The translations under genes were made by a program, and so were the position numbers. The notes beneath the pieces are model-generated. The model was not told where the DNA came from and made no database searches. It worked only from the letters and a program-made list of their open reading frames with translations. Below, piece by piece: positions 32,030-40,705 of a stretch of 64,000 nucleotides of DNA; the stretch's first letter is position 1; each line of letters opens with the position of its first letter. The DNA is from Micromonospora sediminicola (GTDB lineage: Bacteria; Actinomycetota; Actinomycetes; Mycobacteriales; Micromonosporaceae), in the NCBI RefSeq assembly GCF_900089585.1, contig NZ_FLRH01000004.1:1047001-1111000 (forward strand), given 5' to 3'.

Positions 32030-34231
32030 TCAGCCCTTCTCCAGATATTCGGCCCGTTCCTCGTCGACCAGGGCGGCGACCGAGGCGGCCAGCGCCGGGT
32101 GCCGGGCCAGCTCCGGGTCGTCCCCGACCAGCTCGATCGCCTCGGCCCGCGCGTCCCGGATCAGGTCGGTGTCCCGCAGCAGCGAGAGCAGCCGCAGGTG
32201 GGAGCGCCGGCCGGACTGGGTGGCGCCGAGCACGTCGCCCTCCCGGCGCTGCTCCAGGTCGAGCTCGGCCAGCTTGAACCCGTCGGTGGTGGAGGCGACC
32301 GCGTCCAGTCGCTCCCGCGCCGACGACCCCTCGGCCGCCTCGCTGACCAGCAGGCACAGCCCGGCCGCCGAACCCCGACCCACCCGGCCGCGCAGCTGGT
32401 GCAGCTGGGAGACACCGAACCGGTCGGCGTCCAGCACGATCATCACGGTCGCGTTGGGCACGTTGACGCCCACCTCCACCACCGTGGTCGCGACCAGCAC
32501 GTCCAGGTCGCCGTCGGCGAACGCGCGCATCACCGCGTCCTTCTCGTCGGCCGGCAACCGGCCGTGCAGCACCCCGATCCGCAGCCCGTGCAACGGCCCC
32601 TCGGCGAGCAGCGGGGCCACCTCGGTCACCGCCAGCGGCGGCCGGCGGCCGTTGTCGTCCTCCCGCGGCGCCTCCTCGTCCGACACCGGGCCCTCACCGA
32701 TCCGCGGGCACACCACGTACGCCTGGTGGCCCTTGGTGACCTCCTCGCGCAGCCGGCGCCAGGCCCGGTCGAGGAAGGCCGGCTTCTCGGCGGCCGGGAC
32801 CACGTGCGAGGCGATCGGCGACCGACCCTGCGGCAACTGGGACAGCGTGGAGGTCTCCAGGTCGCCGTAGACCGTCATGGCGACCGTGCGCGGGATCGGG
32901 GTGGCCGTCATCACCAGCACGTGCGGCGGCTGCTCGGCCTTGGCCCGCAGCGCGTCCCGCTGCTCCACCCCGAAGCGGTGCTGCTCGTCGACGACCACCA
33001 GGCCCAGGTCGGCGAAGTCGACCCCTTCGTAGAGCAACGCGTGGGTGCCCAGCACGATGCCGGCCCGCCCCTGCGCCACCTCGGCCAGCGCCCGTCGCCG
33101 CGCCGCCGCGCCCAGCGAGCCGGTGACCAGCTCCACCCGGGTGGCGTCGTCGGCGGCGTCCAGCTCACCGGCCCGGCCGAGCGGGCCGAGCAGGTCGAGG
33201 ATGCCCCGGTGGTGCTGCGCGGCGAGCACCTCGGTCGGCGCGAGCAACGCGGCCTGCCCGCCGGCGTCGACCACCTGGAGCATGGCGCGCAGCGCCACCA
33301 CGGTCTTGCCGGAGCCCACCTCGCCCTGGAGCAGCCGGTGCATCGGGTGCGCGGTGGCCAGGTCGGCGGCGATCTCCCGCCCGACGACCTGCTGGCCGGG
33401 GGTCAGCTCGTAGGGCAGCCGGGCGTCGAACGCGTCGAGCAGGCCACCGGCCTTCGCCGGCCGGGCCCGGGCCGGCGACGCCGCCGCCCGGTGCTTGCGC
33501 TGCACCAGGGTGAGCTGCACGGCGAAGGCCTCGTCCCACTTCAGCCGCCGGCGGGCCCGGTAGAGCGCCTCCTTGCTGGACGGACGGTGGATCTCCCGCA
33601 GGGCGGTGCCGATGTCGGCCAGGTTGCGGGTGGCCCGCACGGTGGCCGGCAGCGGGTCCTCCGGCGGGGTGAACGTGTCCAGCACCACCCGGACGCAGCG
33701 GGCGATCACCCAGGTCGGCACCGCCGCCGCGGCCGGGTAGACCGGGATCAGCGCCCCGGCGAACTCCTCGACCTCCTCGTTGGCCGCCGCCTCGCCCTCA
33801 CCGCCCTCGCCGAGCAGGACGTATTCCGGGCCGTTGAGCTGCCGCTTGCCCCGGAACTCGGTCACCTTGCCGGCGAACAGCCCCCACCGCCCCGGGCGCA
33901 GCTCCCGCTCCCGCCACGCCTGGTTGCCGAAGAAGGTGCAGGTGAGCACGCCGCCGGAGCCGTCGCCGACGGTGACCTCCAGCAGGTTGCCCCGGCGCTG
34001 CCGCATCGGCCGCACGGCGGTGCGCTGCACCTGGGCGAGCACGGTGACCTGCTCCCCCACGTCCAGCGAGCGGATGTCGGTGTGCTCGCCACGCTCGTCG
34101 TAGCGGCGCGGGAAGTGGTAGATCAGGTCGCCGGCGGTGTGCAGGTCGAGGTGGCCGACCAGCGCCTTCGCGGTGCGCTCGCCGACCAGCTTCTTCAGCG
34201 GCGTGTCCACCGTGGTCGGTTCGCTCGTCAT
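32030..34231 (-). CDS. recG: ATP-dependent DNA helicase RecG
   Basis: RecG remodels stalled replication forks and Holliday junctions. The 733-residue product has an N-terminal wedge/OB domain (about 60-160, VGEQVTVLAQVQRTAV), Walker A GEVGSGKTVVALRAML near 300, the DEQH-type box VVDEQHRFGVEQR near 413, motif III MTATPIPRT, and C-terminal motifs with QLHQLRGRVGRG near 610. The ATG at 34231 overlaps the stop of the DAK-domain gene by four bases, which makes the coupled fakA-like-recG pair common in Gram-positives. Confidence 0.97.
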   Translation of the reverse strand: MTSEPTTVDTPLKKLVGERTAKALVGHLDLHTAGDLIYHFPRRYDERGEHTDIRSLDVGEQVTVLAQVQRTAVRPMRQRRGNLLEVTVGDGSGGVLTCTFFGNQAWRERELRPGRWGLFAGKVTEFRGKRQLNGPEYVLLGEGGEGEAAANEEVEEFAGALIPVYPAAAAVPTWVIARCVRVVLDTFTPPEDPLPATVRATRNLADIGTALREIHRPSSKEALYRARRRLKWDEAFAVQLTLVQRKHRAAASPARARPAKAGGLLDAFDARLPYELTPGQQVVGREIAADLATAHPMHRLLQGEVGSGKTVVALRAMLQVVDAGGQAALLAPTEVLAAQHHRGILDLLGPLGRAGELDAADDATRVELVTGSLGAAARRRALAEVAQGRAGIVLGTHALLYEGVDFADLGLVVVDEQHRFGVEQRDALRAKAEQPPHVLVMTATPIPRTVAMTVYGDLETSTLSQLPQGRSPIASHVVPAAEKPAFLDRAWRRLREEVTKGHQAYVVCPRIGEGPVSDEEAPREDDNGRRPPLAVTEVAPLLAEGPLHGLRIGVLHGRLPADEKDAVMRAFADGDLDVLVATTVVEVGVNVPNATVMIVLDADRFGVSQLHQLRGRVGRGSAAGLCLLVSEAAEGSSARERLDAVASTTDGFKLAELDLEQRREGDVLGATQSGRRSHLRLLSLLRDTDLIRDARAEAIELVGDDPELARHPALAASVAALVDEERAEYLEKG

Positions 34232-35871
34232 TCGACCCCCACCAGGAGCGGATAGTGCGGCTGCCCGCCCTCGTACGCCTGCACCTCGACGAACGGCCAC
34301 GACCGCTCGACGTGCGCGCGCACCCGGTCGGCCAGCCCGGCCGGGGCGTCCGCCCCGCAGAGCAGGGTGACCAGCTCCCCGCCGCCACCGAGCATCCGGT
34401 CGACCACGGCGGTGCAGGTGTCGGTGAGATCCTGCCCGATCAGGTGCACCTCGCCCTCGACCAGGGCCAGCACGTCACCCGGGCGGCACGGACCGGCGAC
34501 GGTGAGCGCCTCCCGGCCGGCGTGGCAGACCTCGGCGTAGCGGCACGCGCCGGCCGCCTCGGCCATCGCGATCACGTCGTCCTCGAAGCGCCGCTTCGGG
34601 TCGCGGACGGCGAGCGCCGCGAGCGCCTGCACCGGGGAGCGGGTGGGCACCACGCTGACCTTGACGCCGAGGCCGTGCGCCTCCTTGGCCGCCGCGCTCG
34701 CCACCGACTGGGTGTTGGGGTCGTTCGGCAGCACCACCACCCGGGCCGCGCCGGTGGCCCGGATCGCGTCGAGCAGCTCGCCGGTGGACGGGTTGGCCGG
34801 CACGACGACGGCGCCCTCGGCGGCGAACAGCTCGGCGATGCCGGCGCCGGTGGCCACCACCACGGCGGCCCGGCCGTCGGGCAGGGCCACCGCCGGCGCG
34901 GGCGCCGGGGCGGTCTGGTCGGCGAACCGGGTCACGGTGATCCGGTGCGGCCGGCCGGCGACGACGCCCGCCTCGACCGCCGCTCCGACGTCGTTGACGT
35001 GCACGTGCACGTTCCAGGTGCCCGAGCCGTCGCCGACGACCGCCAGCGAGTCGCCGAGCGCGGCCAGCTCGGCGCGCAGCCGGGTCACCGCCTCGTCGGT
35101 GGCGTCGAGCAGGTACTGCACCTCGTAGGCGTACGCGTCGGAGCCGGTCTCCCGCGCGGCGGTGGCGGTCGGGCGGCGGACGGGCGGCGCGGGCGCCGGC
35201 TGGCCGGGGCTCTCCCCGGTGATCACCTCGACCAGCGCGTCGAGCAGCAGGCACAGCCCGCGCCCGCCGGCGTCGACCACGCCGGCGCGGGCCAGCTCCG
35301 GCAGTTGCTCCGGGGTGCGGGCCAGCGCGCGGGCGGCGGCCTCGGCGGCGGCCCGGGCCACCGTGCGCAGGTCGTCGCTGTCCGCCCGCTCGGCCGCCCG
35401 GGCCGCCGCCGAGACCACGCTGAGCAGGGTGCCCTCGACCGGCCGGGCGACCGCGGCGTAGGCGGCGGCGGTGGCGTCGGCCAGCCCGGCGGCGAGCTGC
35501 CGGCCCCGGACCGCCGGCGCGGCGGCGAGCGCGTCGGCGAGGCCGCGCAGGATCTGCGACACGATCACCCCGGAGTTGCCCCGCGCGCCGAGCAGGGCAC
35601 CCCGGGCCATCAACCGCAGCGCGTGCCCGTGCGGGGTGTGCCCGTCGTCGGGCAGGGTGCCGAGGTCCATGGCCAGGGCCTGCTGGGCCGAGGTGAGCGT
35701 CAGCACCAGGTTGGTGCCGGTGTCGCCGTCGGGCACCGGGTAGACGTTGAGGCCGTCGATCTCGCCCTGGTGCCGCTGGAGCGTGGCGAGGCCGCTCGCG
35801 CACCAGCGGCGCACCGCGGCGGCGTCGAGGGTGTCCAGCACGTCGGGAAGCCTACTGGCGCACACCGACAC
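34228..35871 (-). CDS. DAK2-domain protein, FakA-like (fatty acid kinase type)
   Basis: The 547-residue product has an N-terminal DAK2/DhaL domain with NVYPVPDGDTGTNL (about 43-56, metal and ATP site) and GARGNSGVIVSQILRG (about 95-110). A middle domain and a C-terminal FakA-type domain follow (VSVVPTRSPVQALAALAVRD). In Firmicutes FakA phosphorylates fatty acids held by FakB (DegV). No degV gene is adjacent here, so the function is by analogy. It is the first gene before recG and is divergent from rpmB. The annotated start is the longest; later starts are possible. Confidence 0.88.
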   Translation of the reverse strand: MSVCASRLPDVLDTLDAAAVRRWCASGLATLQRHQGEIDGLNVYPVPDGDTGTNLVLTLTSAQQALAMDLGTLPDDGHTPHGHALRLMARGALLGARGNSGVIVSQILRGLADALAAAPAVRGRQLAAGLADATAAAYAAVARPVEGTLLSVVSAAARAAERADSDDLRTVARAAAEAAARALARTPEQLPELARAGVVDAGGRGLCLLLDALVEVITGESPGQPAPAPPVRRPTATAARETGSDAYAYEVQYLLDATDEAVTRLRAELAALGDSLAVVGDGSGTWNVHVHVNDVGAAVEAGVVAGRPHRITVTRFADQTAPAPAPAVALPDGRAAVVVATGAGIAELFAAEGAVVVPANPSTGELLDAIRATGAARVVVLPNDPNTQSVASAAAKEAHGLGVKVSVVPTRSPVQALAALAVRDPKRRFEDDVIAMAEAAGACRYAEVCHAGREALTVAGPCRPGDVLALVEGEVHLIGQDLTDTCTAVVDRMLGGGGELVTLLCGADAPAGLADRVRAHVERSWPFVEVQAYEGGQPHYPLLVGVE

Positions 35872-36046
35872 GCGCCGGGGTCGTCCGGGTCCGCCCGGCG
35901 TGTCCCCGGCCCGGCGCGGCCGGTACGCTGGCCCGGCCCGCGAAGGGCCGGTTGGGCATGCCCGGCCGTCATCGGGTAACCTGACCAGGTTGCCCGGGCA
36001 GCGCCTGGCGGCGACCTCATGAACGTTTCAATCCCAGGAGTATCCC

Positions 36047-36238
36047 GTGGCTAGCGTGTGCGACGTCTGTGGCAAGGGACCGGGCTTCGGCCACAACGTG
36101 TCCCACTCGCACCGGCGGACCAACCGCCGCTGGAACCCGAACATCCAGTCGGTGCGGACCCCGGCCGGTGGCGGCACCACCAAGAAGTTGCAGGTCTGCA
36201 CCTCGTGCATCAAGGCCGGCAAGGTCACCCGCGCCTGA
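36047..36238 (+). CDS. rpmB: 50S ribosomal protein L28 (Cys-containing, zinc-binding form)
   Basis: The 63-residue product starts MASVCDVCGKGPGFGHNVSH and carries two CxxC motifs (Cys5/8 and Cys51/54), making it the C+ form that binds zinc. In Streptomyces, C- paralogues replace such proteins under zinc starvation. The GTG at 36047 follows AGGAG. The position, divergent from the DAK-recG operon, is conserved in actinobacteria. An imperfect inverted repeat GGTAACCTG/CAGGTTGCC lies about 50-70 bases upstream, probably within the promoter. Confidence 0.97.
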   Translation: MASVCDVCGKGPGFGHNVSHSHRRTNRRWNPNIQSVRTPAGGGTTKKLQVCTSCIKAGKVTRA

Positions 36239-36268
36239 CGCGGCAGCGCCACCGGAACATCGTCGGTC

Positions 36269-36295
36269 GCCGGCGGACCCATCGGGTCCGCCGGC
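36269..36295 (+). terminator. Hairpin terminator of rpmB
   Basis: Perfect 12-bp arms GCCGGCGGACCC (36269-36280) and complement (36284-36295) with a 3-base loop, 30 bases after the rpmB stop and facing the convergent GNAT gene. Confidence 0.85.
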
Positions 36296-36343
36296 TTCTG
36301 TCGTGCCCGCCGGCCCGCGCGGGCCGGCGGCGGTGACCGGCGC

Positions 36344-36811
36344 TCAGAGGGTACGGCCGAACGACAGGCAGCCGGGCTCGTCCTTGTAGAAGCCGAAGTT
36401 CGGGATCGGCTCGTAGCCGGCCGAGGTGTACATGGCGATCGCCTCGGGCTGCCTGTCGCCGCACTCCAGCACGATCCGCTTGCGGCCGTGGTCGCGGGCG
36501 GACCGCTCGACGGCGGCGAGCACCGAGCGGGCCACGCCCCGCCCGCGGGCGGCCGGCGCGGTGTACATCCGCTTCAGCTCCGCCGTGTCGCCGTCCTCGC
36601 CGTGACTGCGCCAGCCGCCGCAGCCCACCGGCCGCCCGTCCAGGTAGGCGACCAGGAAGGCGCCGGCCGGCGGGGCGAACTCGGCCGCGTCGACGGGCGT
36701 CTCGTCGCCACTGCCGCCGTACCGCTGCCCGAGGTCGGCCAGCGCCGCCCGGATCAACGCCTGTGACTCGGGCGCGTCGAAGCGCCGTTCCCGGATCTCG
36801 ATCTCGCTCAC
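36344..36811 (-). CDS. GNAT-family N-acetyltransferase
   Basis: The 155-residue product has a full GNAT fold: beta4 with LKRMYTAPAARGRGVARSVL (about 83-102), whose RGRGVA supplies the acetyl-CoA pyrophosphate loop. The C-terminal AMYTSAGYEPIPNFG is typical of the family's last strands. The GTG at 36811 (VSEIEIRERRF) is preferred; the longer frame to 36877 is Gly/Pro/Arg-rich. The substrate is unknown. It lies 84 bases downstream of thiL on the same strand. Confidence 0.87.
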   Translation of the reverse strand: MSEIEIRERRFDAPESQALIRAALADLGQRYGGSGDETPVDAAEFAPPAGAFLVAYLDGRPVGCGGWRSHGEDGDTAELKRMYTAPAARGRGVARSVLAAVERSARDHGRKRIVLECGDRQPEAIAMYTSAGYEPIPNFGFYKDEPGCLSFGRTL

Positions 36812-36895
36812 GGTGCCCAGGTTACGACCGGGCCCGACCCCGCCCCGCCCCGGCGGCCGGGGTCGGACGCAGATCACTCCGTCGGTCCGGCGAGG

Positions 36896-37834
36896 TCAGC
36901 GGAAGTGGTCCCACCCGCGCGGGCCCTCGTGGTCGGCGCCGTCGACGGTGACCCCGGCGCCGTCGCCCACCCGCCCCACCGGACGCCAGCCGGCGGGCAG
37001 CGCGACCCCGTCCGGGAACGTGGCCGCCAACGCGTGGTCGTCCCCGCCGGCCAGGATCCACGAGTACGGGTCCACGCCGAGCGCCTGCGCCGCGTCGCGC
37101 ATCTGTCGGGGCACCTCGAACGCGTCCCGGGTCAGGTCGATCGCCACCCCGCTGGCCGCCGCCACGTGTCCGAGGTCGGCGAGCAGCCCGTCCGACACGT
37201 CGATCATGGCGGTCGCGCCGGCCTGGGCGGCCGCCGGCCCCGCCGCGTACGGCACCTCGGGGCGACGGAACGCCTCGACCAGCAGGCGGGGCGTCCGGAA
37301 GCCCCGGGACAGGACCGTGTAGCCGGCCGCCGCCCAGCCGGTGCGCCCGGCGAGCGCCACCACGTCGCCCGGGCGGGCGCCCGACCGGACCACCGGGGCC
37401 CGCCCGGCCAGGTCGCCGAGCGCGGTCACCGCGACGGTCAGCGTCGGGCTGGCCGACATGTCCCCACCGACCACGCTCGCGCCGACCAGCGCCGCCTCCG
37501 CGCCCAGCCCGTCGGCCAGTTCCTCGGCCCAGGCCGGGTCCAGCTCGGTCGGCATGCACAGGGCCACCAGCAGGGCGGTCGGCGTGGCGCCCATGGCGGC
37601 GATGTCGGCCAGGTTGGCCGCCGCCGCCCGGTGTCCCACGTCCCGCGCCCCGGACCAGTCCCGCCGGAAGTGCCGTCCCTCGACCAGCACGTCGGTGGAG
37701 GCGACCACCCGCCGGTCCGGCGCCGCCACCACCGCGGCGTCGTCGCCGGGGCCGAGCAGGCAGCTCTCCCCGTACGACAGCCGGGCGGTCACCCGGTCGA
37801 TCAGCCCGAACTCCCCGACACCCGCGACCGTCAT
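36896..37834 (-). CDS. thiL: Thiamine-monophosphate kinase
   Basis: Phosphorylates thiamine monophosphate to the active cofactor. The 312-residue product belongs to the AIR-synthase fold: LLGPGDDAAVVAAPDRRVVA (about 25-44, metal site), STDVLVEGRHFRRDW, ANLADIAAMGATP (about 76), SVVGGDMSASP (about 120) and MIDVSDGLLADLGH (about 212). The ATG at 37834 has GAGGGGAC just upstream. The gene is divergent from the AsnC-domain gene, with about 165 bases between them. Confidence 0.96.
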   Translation of the reverse strand: MTVAGVGEFGLIDRVTARLSYGESCLLGPGDDAAVVAAPDRRVVASTDVLVEGRHFRRDWSGARDVGHRAAAANLADIAAMGATPTALLVALCMPTELDPAWAEELADGLGAEAALVGASVVGGDMSASPTLTVAVTALGDLAGRAPVVRSGARPGDVVALAGRTGWAAAGYTVLSRGFRTPRLLVEAFRRPEVPYAAGPAAAQAGATAMIDVSDGLLADLGHVAAASGVAIDLTRDAFEVPRQMRDAAQALGVDPYSWILAGGDDHALAATFPDGVALPAGWRPVGRVGDGAGVTVDGADHEGPRGWDHFR

Positions 37835-38000
37835 GCCGTCCCCTCGTCCCGCTCCGTCGTCCCGCACGTCCCGACCCCTCCCCGCGCCCACGTGTGCTCG
37901 CTCACCGCGTCCGCCCGGCGACCGATAGGGATCACGGCCGCTCAGTACGGTAGTTTCACCCTTCGGGCCGCCCCAGGCGGCGACGGACGGAGGTCGAGTC

Positions 38001-38234
38001 GTGGTACAGGCGTACATCCTCATCCAGACCGAGGTCGGCCGGGCGCGTGACGTGGCCGGTCTGATCGCGGACCTTGCCGGCGTGGTACGGGTCGACGCCG
38101 TCACCGGGCCGTACGACGTGGTCGTGCTCACCGAGGCGAACACCGTCGACGAGCTCGGCAAACTCATCGTCAGCAAGGTGCAGATGGTGCCCGGCATCAC
38201 CCGCACCCTCACGTGTTCGGTGGTGCGGCTGTAA
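38001..38234 (+). CDS. Stand-alone Lrp/AsnC ligand-binding (RAM) domain protein
   Basis: The 77-residue product is the C-terminal RAM domain of Lrp/AsnC regulators (alpha-beta fold, YDVVVLTEANTVDELGKLIV) without the DNA-binding half. Such proteins bind amino acids or small ligands and may form mixed oligomers with full regulators. The start has GGAGGTC upstream. The next gene (DUF3515) begins directly after its stop codon. The thiL/AsnC-domain/DUF3515 neighbourhood is seen in other actinobacteria. Confidence 0.87.
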   Translation: MVQAYILIQTEVGRARDVAGLIADLAGVVRVDAVTGPYDVVVLTEANTVDELGKLIVSKVQMVPGITRTLTCSVVRL

Positions 38235-38822
38235 GTGGAAGAGAAGGACAGCTCCCCGCGCGCGGACGGCTCCACCCGGCGCGCCGCGCTCTGGGCGACA
38301 CTGATCGCGGTGCCGGTGACGCTGGCCGTGGCCGGGTTCACGTTCGCCAAGCTCGCCCCGGACTCCCCCGAGGCCGCGCCGAGCGCGTCGGCCAGCCCCC
38401 GGGCGCAGTCGAGCGCGCCGGTCGAGCTGCCGGCCCCGGCCCTGGCCGAGCGCCCGGCGGTGCTCTGCCGCGCGCTGGTGTCGCAGCTCCCGGACAGCGT
38501 GCGTGACCTGCGGCAGCGCCCGGTCACCGCGGGCCCGGAGCAGAACGCCGCGTACGGCCACCCGGCCCTGACCGTGTCCTGCGGTGGGAGCGCCCCGCTG
38601 GTGCAGCCCACCGACGAGGTGTGGACGGTGAACAAGGTCTGCTGGCACCCGGTGCAGGAGGCCGACGCCACGGTGTTGACCACGGTCGACCGGGAGACCC
38701 CGGTGCGGGTCCGCGTGCCGCGGACCTACGAGCAGCCGTTGCAGTGGGTGACGCCGATCTCCGACGCGATCGTCAGCGCGGTGCCCTCGGCGAAGACGGC
38801 GCCCTCGGGCTGCTCCGCGTGA
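38235..38822 (+). CDS. DUF3515 membrane-anchored protein
   Basis: The 195-residue product has a short charged N terminus, one membrane span (about 18-38, LWATLIAVPVTLAVAGFTF), a Ser/Pro spacer and an extracytoplasmic domain with four Cys (CRALVSQLP, SCGG, KVCWHPV, SGCSA) that probably form two disulfides. DUF3515 has no known function. It begins with no gap after the AsnC-domain stop, so translation is coupled. It converges with ddl. Confidence 0.88.
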   Translation: MEEKDSSPRADGSTRRAALWATLIAVPVTLAVAGFTFAKLAPDSPEAAPSASASPRAQSSAPVELPAPALAERPAVLCRALVSQLPDSVRDLRQRPVTAGPEQNAAYGHPALTVSCGGSAPLVQPTDEVWTVNKVCWHPVQEADATVLTTVDRETPVRVRVPRTYEQPLQWVTPISDAIVSAVPSAKTAPSGCSA

Positions 38823-38827
38823 CGTCC

Positions 38828-38852
38828 GCGCCGGCCGGTCAGCGGCCGGCGC
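38828..38852. terminator. Bidirectional hairpin between DUF3515 and ddl
   Basis: Perfect 10-bp arms GCGCCGGCCG (38828-38837) and complement (38843-38852) around GTCAG, which contains most of the ddl stop codon. Confidence 0.7.
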
Positions 38853-39948
38853 CGCGGTGCAGGGCGGTCCGGATCAGGCGGTTGACCAGCTTCGGATACT
38901 CCAGCCCGCTGGCCGCCCACATGCGCGGGAACATCGAGGTCGGGGTGAAGCCCGGCATCGTGTTGATCTCGTTGAGGTAGACGTCCATCTGCGGGGTGAC
39001 GAAGAAGTCGACCCGGGCCAGGCCGGAGCAGTCCAGCGCGGTGAACGCGCGGGTGGCGTAGTCGCGCACCTGCCGGGTCACCGTCTCGGGCAGGTTCGCC
39101 GGGACGTCGTACTCGCAGACCTCGTCGGCGAAGATGTACTTGGCCTCGAAGTCGTACCAGTCGCGGTCGCCGATCATCCGCACCTCGGCGAGCACCGAGG
39201 CCTCCGGCGCGCCGCCGGCCTCGCCCTCCAGCACGCCGCACTCGATCTCGCGCCCGACCACGGCGCCCTCGACGAGCACCTTGCTGTCGATCTCGCGCGC
39301 GGTGGCGAGGGCGGCGTCCAGCTGGGCCCAGTCGTCGACCTTGGTGATGCCGAACGAGGAGCCGGCCCGCGACGGCTTGACGAAGACGGGCAGCCCGAGG
39401 CGCTCCTTGTCCTCCTCGCTCAGCGACATGCCGGCGCGCAGCACCGCGTACGGGCCGACCGGGATGCCCTCGGCCGCGCAGAGCTTCTTGGTGAACTCCT
39501 TGTCCATGGCCGCCGCGGAGGCGAACACGTTGGCTCCGACGTAGGGGATGTCGGCCATCTCCAGCATCCCCTGGATGGTGCCGTCCTCCCCGTACGCGCC
39601 GTGCAGGACCGGGAAGACCACGTCCACGTCGGCCAGCGCCACCGGGCCCTGGGCCGGGTCGAGCACCATCAGGCCGCCGACGGCCGGGTCGGCGCGCAGC
39701 ACCAGCTCGGCGCCGGAGCCGGCGGTGATCTCCGGCAGCTTGCGGTCGGCGATGGCGAGCCCGCTCGGGTCGCCGCTGGCGAGCACCCACTGGCCCTGTC
39801 GGGTGATGCCGACCGGGACGACCTCGAACTCGTCGGGGTCGAGCGCGCCGAGCACGCTGCCGGCGCTGACGCAGGAGATGCCGTGCTCGGGGCTGCGGCC
39901 GCCGAAGACGATCGCCACACGGGTCTTGCCTGGGGTGGTCATGGTCAC
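38839..39948 (-). CDS. ddl: D-alanine-D-alanine ligase
   Basis: ATP-grasp enzyme making D-Ala-D-Ala for peptidoglycan. The 369-residue product starts RVAIVFGGRSPEHGISCVSA (about 9-28). It has KPSRAGSSFGITKV (about 170), EGAVVGREIECGVLEG (about 205), YDFEAKYIFADEV and the C-terminal metal/ATP motif VYLNEINTMPGFTPTSMFP. The Tyr in YDFEAKY fits a D-Ala rather than D-lactate ligase. Length and motifs are complete. It is convergent with DUF3515. Confidence 0.96.
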   Translation of the reverse strand: MTMTTPGKTRVAIVFGGRSPEHGISCVSAGSVLGALDPDEFEVVPVGITRQGQWVLASGDPSGLAIADRKLPEITAGSGAELVLRADPAVGGLMVLDPAQGPVALADVDVVFPVLHGAYGEDGTIQGMLEMADIPYVGANVFASAAAMDKEFTKKLCAAEGIPVGPYAVLRAGMSLSEEDKERLGLPVFVKPSRAGSSFGITKVDDWAQLDAALATAREIDSKVLVEGAVVGREIECGVLEGEAGGAPEASVLAEVRMIGDRDWYDFEAKYIFADEVCEYDVPANLPETVTRQVRDYATRAFTALDCSGLARVDFFVTPQMDVYLNEINTMPGFTPTSMFPRMWAASGLEYPKLVNRLIRTALHRGAGR

Positions 39949-40114
39949 CTCATCGTTCGCGACTGCGGCTGGCCGTGCTCGCCGGTGGCGCTCACCCGGT
40001 TGACCTTACTGTGCGTCGTCGGCGGGGGTGGCCGATACCCGGGGAGACGCGGCGGAGCATGGCAACCGGTCAAGGTGACATATACGGGGAGTAACGGCGC
40101 GGCGTGCCAGGGTC

Positions 40115-40160
40115 GAGCCCGGGCGGCCGGCGGCGGGACCTGCCGCCGGCCGCCCGGCTC
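40115..40160 (-). terminator. Strong GC hairpin downstream of the 74-residue gene
   Basis: Arms of 20 and 19 bases (40115-40134 and 40142-40160, core GGGCGGCCGGCGGC) differ by one extra C and enclose a 7-base loop. It lies 44 bases beyond the stop of the small minus-strand gene and upstream of ddl, so it probably shields ddl from read-through. Otherwise 39949-40203 shows no gene. Confidence 0.7.
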
Positions 40161-40203
40161 CCCGCCCTCGCCGCCGCGTCCGCGAGGTCGGGCCCGGTAT
40201 GGC

Positions 40204-40428
40204 TCAGAAGGCCGGGTGCCGGGGTCGGCGACCGACCGCGATGACCTTGACCCGTTGCCGGCCGGCCCGCACCATGCCCAGCGCCATGAAGGCGCCGGCG
40301 ATCCGGTCGGCCGCCTCCCGGCTGCTCGCGCCGACGACTTGCCGGCGCCGCTCGGGGCTGGTCCGCTCGTCGCGCTCGGCGCCGTCGCCCGGGCGCACGT
40401 CGGTGAGGACCACGAGGAACCGGGTCAT
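40204..40428 (-). CDS. Small basic protein of unknown function, divergent from the XRE gene
   Basis: The 74-residue product starts MTRFLVVLTDVRPGDGAERD and is Arg-rich and Cys-free (ERRRQVVGASSREAADRIAG, VRAGRQRVKVIAVGRR). The two hydrophobic strand-like ends and central helix suggest a small alpha-beta protein; no family is recognised. The ribosome site is only GGGGGTGG. The start at 40428 is chosen because the longer frame to 40821 runs across the XRE promoter and coding start. It could be a third member of the XRE/DUF397 locus. Moderate confidence that it is a gene. Confidence 0.5.
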   Translation of the reverse strand: MTRFLVVLTDVRPGDGAERDERTSPERRRQVVGASSREAADRIAGAFMALGMVRAGRQRVKVIAVGRRPRHPAF

Positions 40429-40705
40429 TCCCGGCCACCCCCGTTCCCGGAGTGGCAGGTCGTCACCGTCATCGCGAGATCCCTCCCCGTCTGGTGGACC
40501 GGTACGGGCACGCGGCGATCGGGTCGTGGGGGAGAAAAACCCGATCGCCGCGCGCCCCATCCCCTCCGGTCGCTCACCACCACCGTCGCCACGACAACCG
40601 GCGGTGAGGACGCCGTCACAGATTGACAGGTGGACACGCGTGAATGCAACTCTCATCGACTTTCTCTCATGCCCATTCTCCCACTCGATGTGCGACCATC
40701 GATGC

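Noticed and set aside
32030..32357. N-terminal extension of the serine hydrolase into the recG 3' end
   Set aside because: The extension is antisense-like low-complexity sequence; the ATG at 31973 starts the conserved domain.
37835..38683. Upstream extension of the thiL frame
   Set aside because: It would overlap the AsnC-domain and DUF3515 genes on the other strand; the ATG at 37834 has a good ribosome site and the right N terminus.
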